Below are positions 1 through 7,568 of a DNA stretch of 38,246 nt, in pieces; the first letter of the stretch is position 1, and the number at the start of each line of letters is the position of its first letter. The position numbers and the translations under genes are program-made. Below the pieces are notes generated by a model. The model saw only the letters and a list, made by a program, of their open reading frames with translations, made no database searches and was not told the origin of the DNA. Source of the DNA: JAVBSN01 sp031547045 (GTDB lineage Bacteria > Bacillota > Clostridia > Lachnospirales > Lachnospiraceae); assembly GCA_031547045.1 (NCBI GenBank), contig JAVBSN010000026.1, forward strand, positions 1-38,246, in the 5' to 3' direction.

Positions 1-1
1 T

Positions 2-883
2 GCTATCCTTGTTGTTGCTGCTACAGACGGTGTTATGGCTCAAACTAAAGAGCATATCTTACTTTCTCGTCAAGTAGGTGTTCCTTACATCGTAGTATTC
101 ATGAACAAATGTGATATGGTTGATGATGAAGAACTTCTTGACTTAGTAGAGATGGAAGTAACTGAGATTCTTGAGGAGTACAGCTTCGAAGGATGTCCAA
201 TCATCAGAGGTTCAGCTCTTAAAGCATTAGAAGATCCAAGTTCAGAGTGGGGAGATAAGATTCTTGAGTTATTCGAGGCTGTTGATAGCTTTATCCCAGA
301 TCCACAAAGAGCAACTGATAAGCCATTCATCATGCCAGTAGAGGATGTATTTACAATCACTGGTCGTGGTACTGTTGCAACTGGTAGAGTTGAAGCTGGT
401 ATTATCCACGTAAATGAAGAAGTTGAAGTTGTTGGTATTAAGCCAGAAGTTATGAAGACTACAGTAACTGGTATCGAGATGTTCAGAAAACTTCTTGATG
501 AAGGTCAAGCTGGTGATAACATTGGTGCATTACTTCGTGGTGTTAAGAGAGAAGACATCGAAAGAGGTCAAGTTCTTTGTAAGCCAGGTTCAATCAAATG
601 TCACACAAAGTTTACAGCTCAAGTTTACGTATTAACTAAAGACGAAGGTGGACGTCATACTCCATTCTTCAACAACTATCGTCCACAGTTCTACTTCAGA
701 ACAACAGACGTAACTGGTGTTTGTAACTTACCAGCAGGTGTAGAGATGTGTATGCCTGGTGATAACGTAGAAATGACTATCGAGTTAATTCACCCAATCG
801 CTATGGATCAAGGTCTTACTTTCGCTATTCGTGAAGGTGGTAGAACAGTTGGTTCAGGTCGTGTTGCTACAATTATCGAGTAG
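2..883 (+). CDS. tuf: Elongation factor Tu, C-terminal part (5' truncated by window edge)
   Basis: EF-Tu is the GTPase that delivers aminoacyl-tRNA to the ribosome. The reading frame is open from base 2 and begins inside the G domain at AILVVAATDGVMAQTKEH, just after the missing P-loop and DxxG motifs. The G4 motif NKCDM and the G5 motif GSALKAL are present, followed by domain 2 (the VEDVFTITGRGTVATGRVE region) and domain 3 ending in GGRTVGSGRVATIIE, which is the usual EF-Tu C terminus. About 100 residues are missing upstream. The first ATG in the window (base 35) is internal and is not the start. Codon use is clearly biased toward highly expressed codons compared with the other genes here. 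Stop is TAG, and a strong terminator follows. Confidence 0.98.
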   Translation, partial: AILVVAATDGVMAQTKEHILLSRQVGVPYIVVFMNKCDMVDDEELLDLVEMEVTEILEEYSFEGCPIIRGSALKALEDPSSEWGDKILELFEAVDSFIPDPQRATDKPFIMPVEDVFTITGRGTVATGRVEAGIIHVNEEVEVVGIKPEVMKTTVTGIEMFRKLLDEGQAGDNIGALLRGVKREDIERGQVLCKPGSIKCHTKFTAQVYVLTKDEGGRHTPFFNNYRPQFYFRTTDVTGVCNLPAGVEMCMPGDNVEMTIELIHPIAMDQGLTFAIREGGRTVGSGRVATIIE

Positions 884-997
884 GCATTGAACACTTAATG
901 AGTGCATAGCACGAATTTAGTGAGAAAGCCCATCCCGACACTCAGCGAGGTATTTTCGAGCATTAGTGGAGTGGATGATGCATTGAACACTTAATGA
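884..997 (+). repeat. Intergenic repeat element, copy A (spaced TTAGTGA-type motifs)
   Basis: This 114-bp non-coding block lies between the tuf stop codon and the tuf terminator. It is bounded by a perfect 18-bp direct repeat, GCATTGAACACTTAATGA, at 884-901 and 980-997. Inside are variants of a short motif (TTAATGAG, TTTAGTGAG, CTCAGCGAG, ATTAGTGGA) spaced about 20-27 bases apart. The core CTCAGCGAGGTATTTTCGAG is closely matched, in opposite orientation, at 11617-11714. It reads as one member of a dispersed intergenic family. Its function is unknown; no ORF is present. Confidence 0.7.
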
Positions 998-1010
998 AAT
1001 ATAAACATTC

Positions 1011-1041
1011 AAGGACTATCCTTTCGAGGATAGTCCTTTTT
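1011..1041 (+). terminator. Rho-independent terminator of tuf
   Basis: Perfect 11-bp stem AAGGACTATCC / GGATAGTCCTT around a six-base loop (TTTCGA), followed by a T run. It lies downstream of tuf and of the repeat block, so the repeat is probably transcribed as part of the tuf 3' UTR. Confidence 0.9.
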
Positions 1042-1099
1042 ACGTTCTAAGGTATTAAGAAGCAGTGTGAATGGTGCTACAAATTAAAGTATATATAGT

Positions 1100-1136
1100 A
1101 AAAAACACCCAAACGCTTTCGCACTTGAGTGTTTTT
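1100..1136 (-). terminator. Terminator of the Abi gene, possibly bidirectional
   Basis: The outer stem AAAAACAC / GTGTTTTT is extended by an imperfect inner stem with loop CTTTCG. Read on the minus strand it ends in a run of six T, placing it about 95 bases past the stop of the Abi gene. A-rich and T-rich flanks would also allow termination on the plus strand. Confidence 0.75.
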
Positions 1137-1137
1137 C

Positions 1138-1211
1138 AGCCATAATCAATATGGCTATCTCTATATTAGTATATTACCACAGAATGAAAATTATTACAAG
1201 AATTATTCTGG
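1138..1211 (-). ncRNA. Structured 3' region of the Abi transcript (two hairpins before the terminator)
   Basis: On the minus strand, between the Abi stop codon and the terminator, two hairpins stand in a row. The first (1178-1211) pairs CAGAAT with ATTCTG and an inner AATT with AATT. The second (1138-1156) is a perfect 7-bp AGCCATA / TATGGCT stem with loop TTGAT, directly abutting the terminator. A conserved RNA motif associated with abiF genes has been described, but whether this region matches it could not be tested. It may be no more than a folded 3' UTR. Confidence 0.35.
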
Positions 1212-1228
1212 AAAAATGAATAATCTTT

Positions 1229-2239
1229 TTACATTGTGTCAAATTTGTTATACTCTATTTTATCTTTAGGTAAATTAATTAGTGTAGAAAAAATACTAAG
1301 ATTTTTTATTCCCATTTGTCCTCTGACATTATCAAATGCATTTGATATTAGTTTACTTTGCAAGTCTAAAAGCATTTTTCCTAGTTCGCTAATCATAGTG
1401 ATATATTCCTCATTTGGAAGGAAGTATTTAAAATAGATAAGGATATCAAAGATATTCTTTTCGGTACATCTACAATATGATTGAGGAAGTTGTGAATAAT
1501 AGGGATCCAATATGCGACCACTAGTAGAGTTATTTCTTACTTGTGTTTGATGTATGCAATATACCCGTTCGTTGTGTGCACATGAATTTCTAACTTTTCG
1601 TAACCAATGCAAACAACCAATTAATAATTTGACATTGGGTTTACCGTTGGCATCATACATTGAATATAAATTGCAAATAGCATGAGTCACATCTTGTTTA
1701 CTATTATGTAAAACATTAATAAATGTAGAAAAGTTAACAACTTTTATCATAATCCATGTTGGTATTTGTTCATGATTATACATATAGAATTTAACATATT
1801 CTGATCTGCTTTTACTGAGTTCAGAATAAGCAGATGAAATTGTATTCATTTTTGCCTGTAAAGTAGTGGTAGGAGAATATGCATTTGTTTCATACCATGG
1901 TATTTTCCCATTGTCATTGCATTGATCAAATTTATAACCAGTCAATGTCCTTATTTCTTCTTCAACTTGTGTAATATATTTTAGTAGAAAAATCCTTAAT
2001 TCCTCATCAAATTTTTTGAGTTTATAAATTTGATCTATACTTGTGTCGGCAAAATATATATAACTACCGGAAGCATCAGTACCACAGGTAAAAGGCATTT
2101 TATAGCCATTAATAATATTAAAGTATCCAGAACGTACCAATGCAATTTTATGTGGGCTATCGTGACAAGAAATGTTCTTGTCCTTTCGAAGTTTTTTCAT
2201 TTGTTGATTATATGTTAGAAAAATTTTATCATCAGTCAT
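1229..2239 (-). CDS. Abi_2 family (AbiD/AbiF-like) HEPN abortive infection protein
   Basis: A 336-residue protein of the Abi_2 family, whose members are implicated in abortive phage defence and carry a HEPN RNase fold. The N-terminal half has the family layout: a short LxYxxQ-like segment, RSGYFNIINGYK, then FDEELRIFLLKYITQVEEEIRT near residues 77-97. The HEPN RNase signature R-x4-H is seen as RNSCAH at residues 217-222, followed by NERVY. The start is supported by GGGAGA seven bases upstream of ATG and by a near-consensus promoter. It is a lone gene on the minus strand between tuf and a divergent GntR operon, as expected for an acquired defence gene. Family assignment is from motifs only. 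A toxin role with an RNA or protein partner is possible but not shown; no partner ORF is visible. Confidence 0.85.
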   Translation of the reverse strand: MTDDKIFLTYNQQMKKLRKDKNISCHDSPHKIALVRSGYFNIINGYKMPFTCGTDASGSYIYFADTSIDQIYKLKKFDEELRIFLLKYITQVEEEIRTLTGYKFDQCNDNGKIPWYETNAYSPTTTLQAKMNTISSAYSELSKSRSEYVKFYMYNHEQIPTWIMIKVVNFSTFINVLHNSKQDVTHAICNLYSMYDANGKPNVKLLIGCLHWLRKVRNSCAHNERVYCIHQTQVRNNSTSGRILDPYYSQLPQSYCRCTEKNIFDILIYFKYFLPNEEYITMISELGKMLLDLQSKLISNAFDNVRGQMGIKNLSIFSTLINLPKDKIEYNKFDTM

Positions 2240-2264
2240 AGTATCTCCCTAAAAATATTGTTTT

Positions 2265-2292
2265 ATTATAATATGATAACATTTTAAGTCAA
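2265..2292 (-). promoter_or_regulatory. Sigma-A promoter of the Abi gene
   Basis: On the minus strand TTGACT and TATAAT are separated by 16 bases. Transcription would start about 20 bases before the ATG, leaving a very short leader and no room for a structured RNA upstream of the gene. Confidence 0.75.
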
Positions 2293-2349
2293 AAATTACC
2301 ATCTTTTATTTTTCAGAATATTTTGGAATTTGTGTTATAAGAAATATTT

Positions 2350-2420
2350 TTGACAAGTGTATATATCTATGATATAAAATGTATATATTGTATATATTGT
2401 GTATATCGAAGTGTATATAC
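2350..2420 (+). promoter_or_regulatory. Promoter and GTATATA-rich operator of the GntR/ABC operon
   Basis: TTGACA (2350-2355) and TATAAA (2373-2378) are 17 bases apart. At and just after the promoter are several copies of GTATATA-like sequence (near 2359, 2381, 2390, 2401 and 2413), the last being the palindrome GTATATAC. YtrA-type GntR proteins commonly repress their own ABC operon by binding such AT-rich inverted repeats, so autoregulation of the 2451-6092 operon is inferred. Confidence 0.65.
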
Positions 2421-2450
2421 ATACCGATAAGTCGACTCATGAGGTGAACT

Positions 2451-2825
2451 ATGGATATTATTATTACTAATTCGTCTGGCGAGCCTATATATCAACAGAT
2501 ATATGACCAGATAAAGATGCAGATTGTAGAAGGCAAGTTAAGAGAAGGGGACGCCCTTCCATCAATGCGAAACCTTGCAATGCAATTAAGGCTTAGTGTA
2601 ATTACAACGAAACGTGCCTATGAAGAACTAGAAAAGGATGGGTTTGTAGAATCCTATACAGGCAAGGGTAGCTTTGTAAAAGCAAAAAATGAAGAACTTT
2701 TTAAAGAAGAAAATCTAAGGCAAACAGAGGACTTAGTTGCTAAGGCTTGTGAAAAAGCCAGACAAAGTGGTGTTAGCCTAGAGGAATTGAAAGAAATTTT
2801 AGAGATATACTATGAAAAAGATTAA
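2451..2825 (+). CDS. GntR family transcriptional regulator, YtrA subfamily
   Basis: A 124-residue DNA-binding protein with the winged helix-turn-helix of GntR regulators: EPIYQQIYDQIKMQIVEGKL, then LPSMRNLAMQLRLSVITTKRAYEELEKDGFVES and the wing GKGSFV. The short C-terminal tail (about 45 residues, helical) and small size are typical of the YtrA subfamily, whose genes lie ahead of ABC transporters and usually repress them in the absence of a cell-envelope stress or effector. GAGGTGA precedes the ATG. It is first in a plus-strand operon with the ABC ATPase 22 bases downstream, and it overlaps in control with the GTATATA repeats in front of it. Confidence 0.93.
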   Translation: MDIIITNSSGEPIYQQIYDQIKMQIVEGKLREGDALPSMRNLAMQLRLSVITTKRAYEELEKDGFVESYTGKGSFVKAKNEELFKEENLRQTEDLVAKACEKARQSGVSLEELKEILEIYYEKD

Positions 2826-2847
2826 TTCATAGTAAGGAGGGCGAATT

Positions 2848-3726
2848 ATGGCTAATTATGAAAATGCCATTGAGATTAAGGGATTAACCGTTAAATATGA
2901 TGGATTTACACTTGATAATATTTCCTTTGATGTTCCTAAGGGAAGTATTATGGGATTTATTGGTCAAAATGGTGCAGGTAAGACTACTACAATTAAGTCA
3001 TTATTAAATATTATAAAGCCAGACAGTGGAGATATTAAAATGTTAGGCATGGATAATGTAAGTGATGAGATAGCTATTAAAGAGCAGATTGCAGCAGTTT
3101 TTGATGAATTGCCATTTCATGACCAATTAAATGCTCACCAATTAGATATTATTCTTAAGAATGTATATAAGGAATGGGATAGTAATGTATATAAGAATTA
3201 CTTGGATAGATTACAGTTGCCATCAAAGAGAAAGATTGGCGAATTATCAAAGGGTATGAAGATGAAACTTCAGATAGCAACAGCTCTTTCTCATAATGCG
3301 AAGCTTTTAATTATGGATGAAGCAACAACAGGTCTTGATCCAGTTGTACGTAATGAAGTGTTAGATATTTTTATGGAGTATTTACAAGATGAGAATCACA
3401 GCATATTAATGTCATCTCATATCACTACAGATTTAGAGAAGGTAGCTGATAGTGTAACATTTATTCATAGAGGTAATCTACTACTTACTGGTTATAAAGA
3501 TGACATATTAGAAAATCATGGTGTAATGAAATGTAGCAAAGCTGATTATAGAAACATTGATCCAGAGGATATTGTAAGCACAAGACTTACTGATTTTGGC
3601 GCAGAAATTATGGTAAGTGATAAGGTTAGTATTGCAGATAAATATTCTGGCATAGCAGTAGATAATACAACACTTGAAGACATTATGCTGTTCTATGTAA
3701 ATCAAGATAAGAAGGAGTGGTCGTAA
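2848..3726 (+). CDS. ABC transporter ATP-binding protein (YtrB-like)
   Basis: A 292-residue ATPase that would power the ABC-2 permeases encoded next to it. Walker A GQNGAGKT is at residues 39-46, the signature LSKGMK at 133-138, Walker B LLIMDEA at 153-159, and the H-loop is in SSHITTD. The D-loop TGLD follows Walker B. A C-terminal extension of about 80 residues past the nucleotide-binding domain is usual in this family. The stop codon TAA shares its last base with the ATG of the next gene (TAATG), indicating translational coupling. Association with a YtrA regulator suggests an export or envelope-stress role; the substrate is unknown. Confidence 0.93.
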   Translation: MANYENAIEIKGLTVKYDGFTLDNISFDVPKGSIMGFIGQNGAGKTTTIKSLLNIIKPDSGDIKMLGMDNVSDEIAIKEQIAAVFDELPFHDQLNAHQLDIILKNVYKEWDSNVYKNYLDRLQLPSKRKIGELSKGMKMKLQIATALSHNAKLLIMDEATTGLDPVVRNEVLDIFMEYLQDENHSILMSSHITTDLEKVADSVTFIHRGNLLLTGYKDDILENHGVMKCSKADYRNIDPEDIVSTRLTDFGAEIMVSDKVSIADKYSGIAVDNTTLEDIMLFYVNQDKKEWS

Positions 3727-4478
3727 TGAAGGGATTGATATATCGTGAACTTTATTTGGCACGAAAAGCATACATAATTGGACTTTGCTCTTCACTACTC
3801 TTTATCTTTCTTGGAGTGTTAATAAGGGTTAGTATGATATGTGGTAACCTAGCAGATTTAACTGGCGAGGCATTTGAAAATATAGATATGATTAGCTACT
3901 ATGGATTTTCATACTTACCAATAGCATTGTTATTTATATCTTTTTCAGGAGATGGTGGTGTCACTATATCAGATTATAGGAGTAAATGGTCTTTATTTTC
4001 ATACACACTACCAGTAGGGATTAAAGGGCAAGCAGGGGTTAAATATATCATTAAGGCTATGTTTATGTTAGGTTCGTTACTATTAGGTTTTTTAAACATT
4101 TTATTGTTTGCAGGATTAAGCCATAGAAGTATAGATATAAATAGCATCAAAATCTTATTAATTGTTATGATGTTTACCACTTTAATAAGTTCAGCAGTTA
4201 CACCGCTAACTATTAAATACAAATCATCAAATGCAGTGATTATTAGAATGGTTATAGCAGTGATTGTTGTATATTTTAGTTTTGTTTTGTGGCTTGCTAG
4301 ATGGTTTGGTCAATACATGGGAAAGATTGATGATGATACAATGATAGATATGCTTTTTGATATGCTTAAAAAATTAGCTGATAATGTATTCAAGTTATCA
4401 CCAATTATAATGGTTGTTGCCATGGGTATTGGATATATTTGCAGTGTAAGACAACTTGAAAAACAAAAAATAGTGTAA
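3726..4478 (+). CDS. ABC-2 type transporter permease subunit
   Basis: A 250-residue integral membrane protein with about six hydrophobic segments. The N terminus MKGLIYRELYLARKAYIIG is the cytoplasmic amphipathic stretch usual in ABC-2 permeases that pair with a YtrB-like ATPase. I chose ATG 3726 over GTG 3717 because AAGGAG at 3712-3717 lies eight bases ahead of it and because it gives a one-base TAATG overlap with the ATPase gene. A second permease follows eleven bases later, so the complex is probably a heterodimer of permeases with an ATPase homodimer. No substrate can be inferred. Confidence 0.85.
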   Translation: MKGLIYRELYLARKAYIIGLCSSLLFIFLGVLIRVSMICGNLADLTGEAFENIDMISYYGFSYLPIALLFISFSGDGGVTISDYRSKWSLFSYTLPVGIKGQAGVKYIIKAMFMLGSLLLGFLNILLFAGLSHRSIDINSIKILLIVMMFTTLISSAVTPLTIKYKSSNAVIIRMVIAVIVVYFSFVLWLARWFGQYMGKIDDDTMIDMLFDMLKKLADNVFKLSPIIMVVAMGIGYICSVRQLEKQKIV

Positions 4479-4489
4479 GGAGGAGTAAA

Positions 4490-5242
4490 ATGTTTGGTTT
4501 ATTTTATAGAGAATTTATAATGCAACGTAGAAACCTTATACTATTAGGCGGTGCATACTTGCTTATGATAATTATTTTATTCCTTCCCAAAGGAACAGAT
4601 TATATTAATACAATTAGTAATTCCTTTGATATACCAGCAGATGCTCTTATTGTAATGTGGATTGCAATAATTTTAGTAGTGTCATTTATATTTATTGGGT
4701 TATATCAGTCAACAATATTTGAAATAGATGAGAAGAGAAAATGGGCTGAATTTTTATGTTCTACACCATTAACAGGAAAAGGAATGGTAGCAGGAAAATA
4801 CTACTTTACTTTGTTTATATCATTTATTCTTGTAAGTATGAATTGGGTTGTAACATACATTGCAAATGTTGTATATCAGCAAGAATTCTATTATACAGAT
4901 ATGTTAGTTATATTATTTTATGTTCAACTGATTCTTAGAGCTATGGAGTATCCTTATATTGTTAGATATGGAACTAAGAATGGTGGTAATTACAAAGGGA
5001 TTTTCTTCTTAGTAATTGTTATGCTAGTTATTATATATGTTTTGTTTGGAGACTTATCTTATTTTGGTTCTATTAATAATATGATAGATTCATTAGCAGA
5101 TAGTATATTAGCTAAGGATAAGACAGAAGGAATGATGACGGTTATGGCAGTACTACCTTATGTGTCTATAGCAGCATTTTATATATCTTACCGAATATCA
5201 GTGAAATTGTATGATAAGGGGGTAGAGTGCTATGACAAATAA
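4490..5242 (+). CDS. ABC-2 type transporter permease subunit
   Basis: A 250-residue membrane protein similar in length and plan to the preceding gene: N-terminal MFGLFYREFIMQRRNLILLG, then about six membrane spans, with the conserved-looking cytoplasmic motif EIDEKRKWAEFLCSTPLTGK after the second span. AGGAGGAG stands five bases before the ATG. Its end overlaps the start of the CPBP gene by 11 bases. It is probably the second permease half of the YtrA-regulated transporter. Confidence 0.85.
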   Translation: MFGLFYREFIMQRRNLILLGGAYLLMIIILFLPKGTDYINTISNSFDIPADALIVMWIAIILVVSFIFIGLYQSTIFEIDEKRKWAEFLCSTPLTGKGMVAGKYYFTLFISFILVSMNWVVTYIANVVYQQEFYYTDMLVILFYVQLILRAMEYPYIVRYGTKNGGNYKGIFFLVIVMLVIIYVLFGDLSYFGSINNMIDSLADSILAKDKTEGMMTVMAVLPYVSIAAFYISYRISVKLYDKGVECYDK

Positions 5243-6092
5243 GAAAGAAACAATTAAGAAACTTGTAGTCTTCTATATATTAGCAGTAGTATTAGCAAAT
5301 GCTCCAATGCTTTTATACTTCTATATTAGTAAGTCTACAGATTCTAGGGAATTTATGTATAGTATGGTGGCACTATTTACTATGTGTGCACCTGCAGTTG
5401 CCAATATATTAACAAGATTAATTACTAAAGAAGGATTTAGTAATATGTTGATATGGGGACGACTAAAGGGACATGTAAAATACTATGTAATTGCTATATC
5501 GTTTCCTGTTGTCTATTGGATAATTAGCTATGGTATTGTTTCCATTATTTATGGAGGGTTTTTAGAGGCAGAAGCAATACAAGTAATGGGAGTAGGATAT
5601 TTTATAAAATATGCTATTTATTTAATAGGGTTCTCGATGGTTATGACATTAACGCCATTTGGTGAAGAACTTGGTTGGCGAGGATAGATGACTCCTAAAT
5701 TGGAAGAAATTTTTAATACTCCTATTACATTATTGTTAGGTGGATCTCTTTGGGGAATATGGCATTTTTCGGATTCATTTTTGGGAGCAGGATGTAAATT
5801 ATCAGGAGAGTTTTGGTTTCTATTGTTTAATAAATGTATTTTATGTATAGCAATGGGAGCAGTACTTACTTGGTTGACAAAGAAAACAAAAACAGTAATT
5901 ACCTCATCCATAGCACATGCAATATTTAATAATATATCGGGAGTGATGCCAATATTCTTTATTAGCGAGGATAGTATAAAAGAATCTGATAAAATGGTAC
6001 TATCTGCAATATTATTAGTGCCAATGATAATATTCGGGGTGATTGCAGGAGTGTTAATTAGTAGGGATAAGAAAAAAGAATTGTCAGAGTAG
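5232..6092 (+). pseudogene. CPBP (CAAX/Abi) intramembrane metalloprotease, interrupted by one in-frame TAG
   Basis: Two open stretches in the same frame, 5232-5687 (151 residues) and 5688-6092 (134 residues), are separated only by TAG at 5685-5687. Together they make a normal CPBP-family membrane protease of about 286 residues. Motif 1 is EELGWR, ending two residues before the stop; motif 2 is the WGIWHF histidine; motif 3 is HAIFNN. Relatives have Tyr or Trp after EELGWRG, so the stop probably arose by one base change from TAT, TAC or TGG. All catalytic motifs are otherwise intact, so the lesion looks recent. GAGG lies five bases before an ATG that directly follows the TAG, so reinitiation yielding a split protein cannot be excluded. 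It is last in the YtrA-ABC operon; CPBP proteins often accompany peptide or bacteriocin functions. Confidence 0.85.
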
Positions 6093-6126
6093 AATTAATT
6101 TTGAAAGTAAATTATTTATATTAAGA

Positions 6127-6160
6127 AAAGGCGTTGAAGATATTTTTTTTCAACGCCTTT
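6127..6160 (+). terminator. Terminator of the GntR/ABC/CPBP operon
   Basis: Perfect 12-bp stem AAAGGCGTTGAA / TTCAACGCCTTT with a ten-base loop. The T run after the stem is short, but the hairpin is strong and sits 34 bases past the last stop codon. Confidence 0.75.
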
Positions 6161-6285
6161 CGGTATTTAGAATAAACATAAATTTAACTAAATGATGGTT
6201 TTATTATATAAAATTGATAAAAATATTATATAAAATAAAAAGTAATGGTGATATTATGAGATATAGAAACAAGGAGGAATTCAAT

Positions 6286-7458
6286 ATGATTAATTTACTT
6301 TTAGCGATTATATATCTTGCATTTATAAGTCTAGGGTTACCTGATGCTTTATTAGGTTCAGCATGGCCAACTATGTATTCAGAGTTTGGAGTGCCTATTT
6401 CATATGCAGGAATTATTTCTATGATAATTGCACTTGGTACTATTGTGTCAAGTTTGCAAAGTGATCGTCTTACACGAGCATTTGGAACAGGAAAGGTTAC
6501 GGCTGTTAGTGTTGCAACTACTGCATTAGCAATATGGGGATTTTCAACATCCCATTCTTTCTGGATGCTTTGTTTATGGGCAATTCCTTATGGATTGGGT
6601 GCAGGAAGTGTAGATTCATCATTAAATAATTATGTAGCTATTCATTATGAAAGCCGTCATATGAGTTGGTTACATTGTATGTGGGGAATAGGTGCAACTT
6701 TAGGGCCTTATATTATAGGATATACACTTACAGGTGGAAGTGGATGGAATGCTGGATATAAATATATAGCAATAATACAAATTGTTCTTACAGCGATTCT
6801 TATATTTAGTCTTCCTTTGTGGAAAGATAAAAAAACAAAAACACACAGCTCTAGTGATGAAGAACAAAAAATTCTTTCATTAAAAGAGATTATTGAAATT
6901 CCTGGTGCCAAAGAGGTTATGATTTGTTTTTTCTGTTATTGTGCATTGGAACAGACAGCAGGTCTGTGGGCCAGTAGCTATTTAACATTGTATAAGGGTG
7001 TTACTGCCGATACAGCCGCTAGCTTTGCCAGTATGTTTTTTATTGGTATTACAATTGGACGTGCTGTAAGTGGATTTATTACTATGAAATTAAATGATGT
7101 TCAGATGATTCGATTAGGACAGGGACTTATTGCTATTGGTATCTTAATTATGTTATTACCTGCAAGTAATATATTATCCTTAATGGGTTTGATTTTGATA
7201 GGGCTTGGGTGTGCACCAATTTATCCATGTATTATTCATTCTACGCCAACACATTTTGGAGCTAATAAATCACAAGCAATTATTGGAATTCAGATGGCAA
7301 GTGCATATGTAGGAACATGTTTAATGCCACCATTGTTTGGTCTTATTGCAAGTCATATTACAGTTGCATTATTACCATTATATCTATTGATAGTATTAAT
7401 CTTGATGATAATCATGCATGAGCTTTTAACTCGAAAAACATCAGTTAGTAATAGTTAG
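6286..7458 (+). CDS. Major facilitator superfamily transporter
   Basis: A 390-residue transporter with about twelve membrane spans. The N terminus MINLLLAIIYLAFISLGLPD continues into the first span, and SLQSDRLTRAFGTGKV corresponds to the cytoplasmic loop 2-3 region of MFS proteins. A charged central loop (WKDKKTKTHSSSDEE) separates two six-span halves. Sequence style (LGLPDALLGSAWP, then GIGATLGPYIIGY) resembles the fucose-permease-like MFS branch, but the substrate cannot be told. I chose ATG 6286 because AAGGAGG at 6271-6277 stands eight bases upstream; the longer frame from 6214 has no such site and would add a charged tail. It is transcribed alone, flanked by terminators. Confidence 0.88.
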   Translation: MINLLLAIIYLAFISLGLPDALLGSAWPTMYSEFGVPISYAGIISMIIALGTIVSSLQSDRLTRAFGTGKVTAVSVATTALAIWGFSTSHSFWMLCLWAIPYGLGAGSVDSSLNNYVAIHYESRHMSWLHCMWGIGATLGPYIIGYTLTGGSGWNAGYKYIAIIQIVLTAILIFSLPLWKDKKTKTHSSSDEEQKILSLKEIIEIPGAKEVMICFFCYCALEQTAGLWASSYLTLYKGVTADTAASFASMFFIGITIGRAVSGFITMKLNDVQMIRLGQGLIAIGILIMLLPASNILSLMGLILIGLGCAPIYPCIIHSTPTHFGANKSQAIIGIQMASAYVGTCLMPPLFGLIASHITVALLPLYLLIVLILMIIMHELLTRKTSVSNS

Positions 7459-7473
7459 GAAGATACCATTGAT

Positions 7474-7529
7474 AAATCTGTCTATATACTGTAAACTAGA
7501 ATTAGTCCACAGTGTATAGGCAGATTTTT
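7474..7529 (+). terminator. Terminator of the MFS gene
   Basis: A long stem pairs AAATCTGTCTATATACTGT with ACAGTGTATAGGCAGATTT (one mismatch) and is followed by TT. The size and position indicate a factor-independent terminator. Confidence 0.85.
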
Positions 7530-7568
7530 GAGTAAAGAGATGTTATATAGAGGAATAAGGGGGTATTC

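Noticed and set aside
6214..6285. Longer start for the MFS protein
   Set aside because: The extra 24 residues are charged, and AAGGAGG is placed for ATG 6286.
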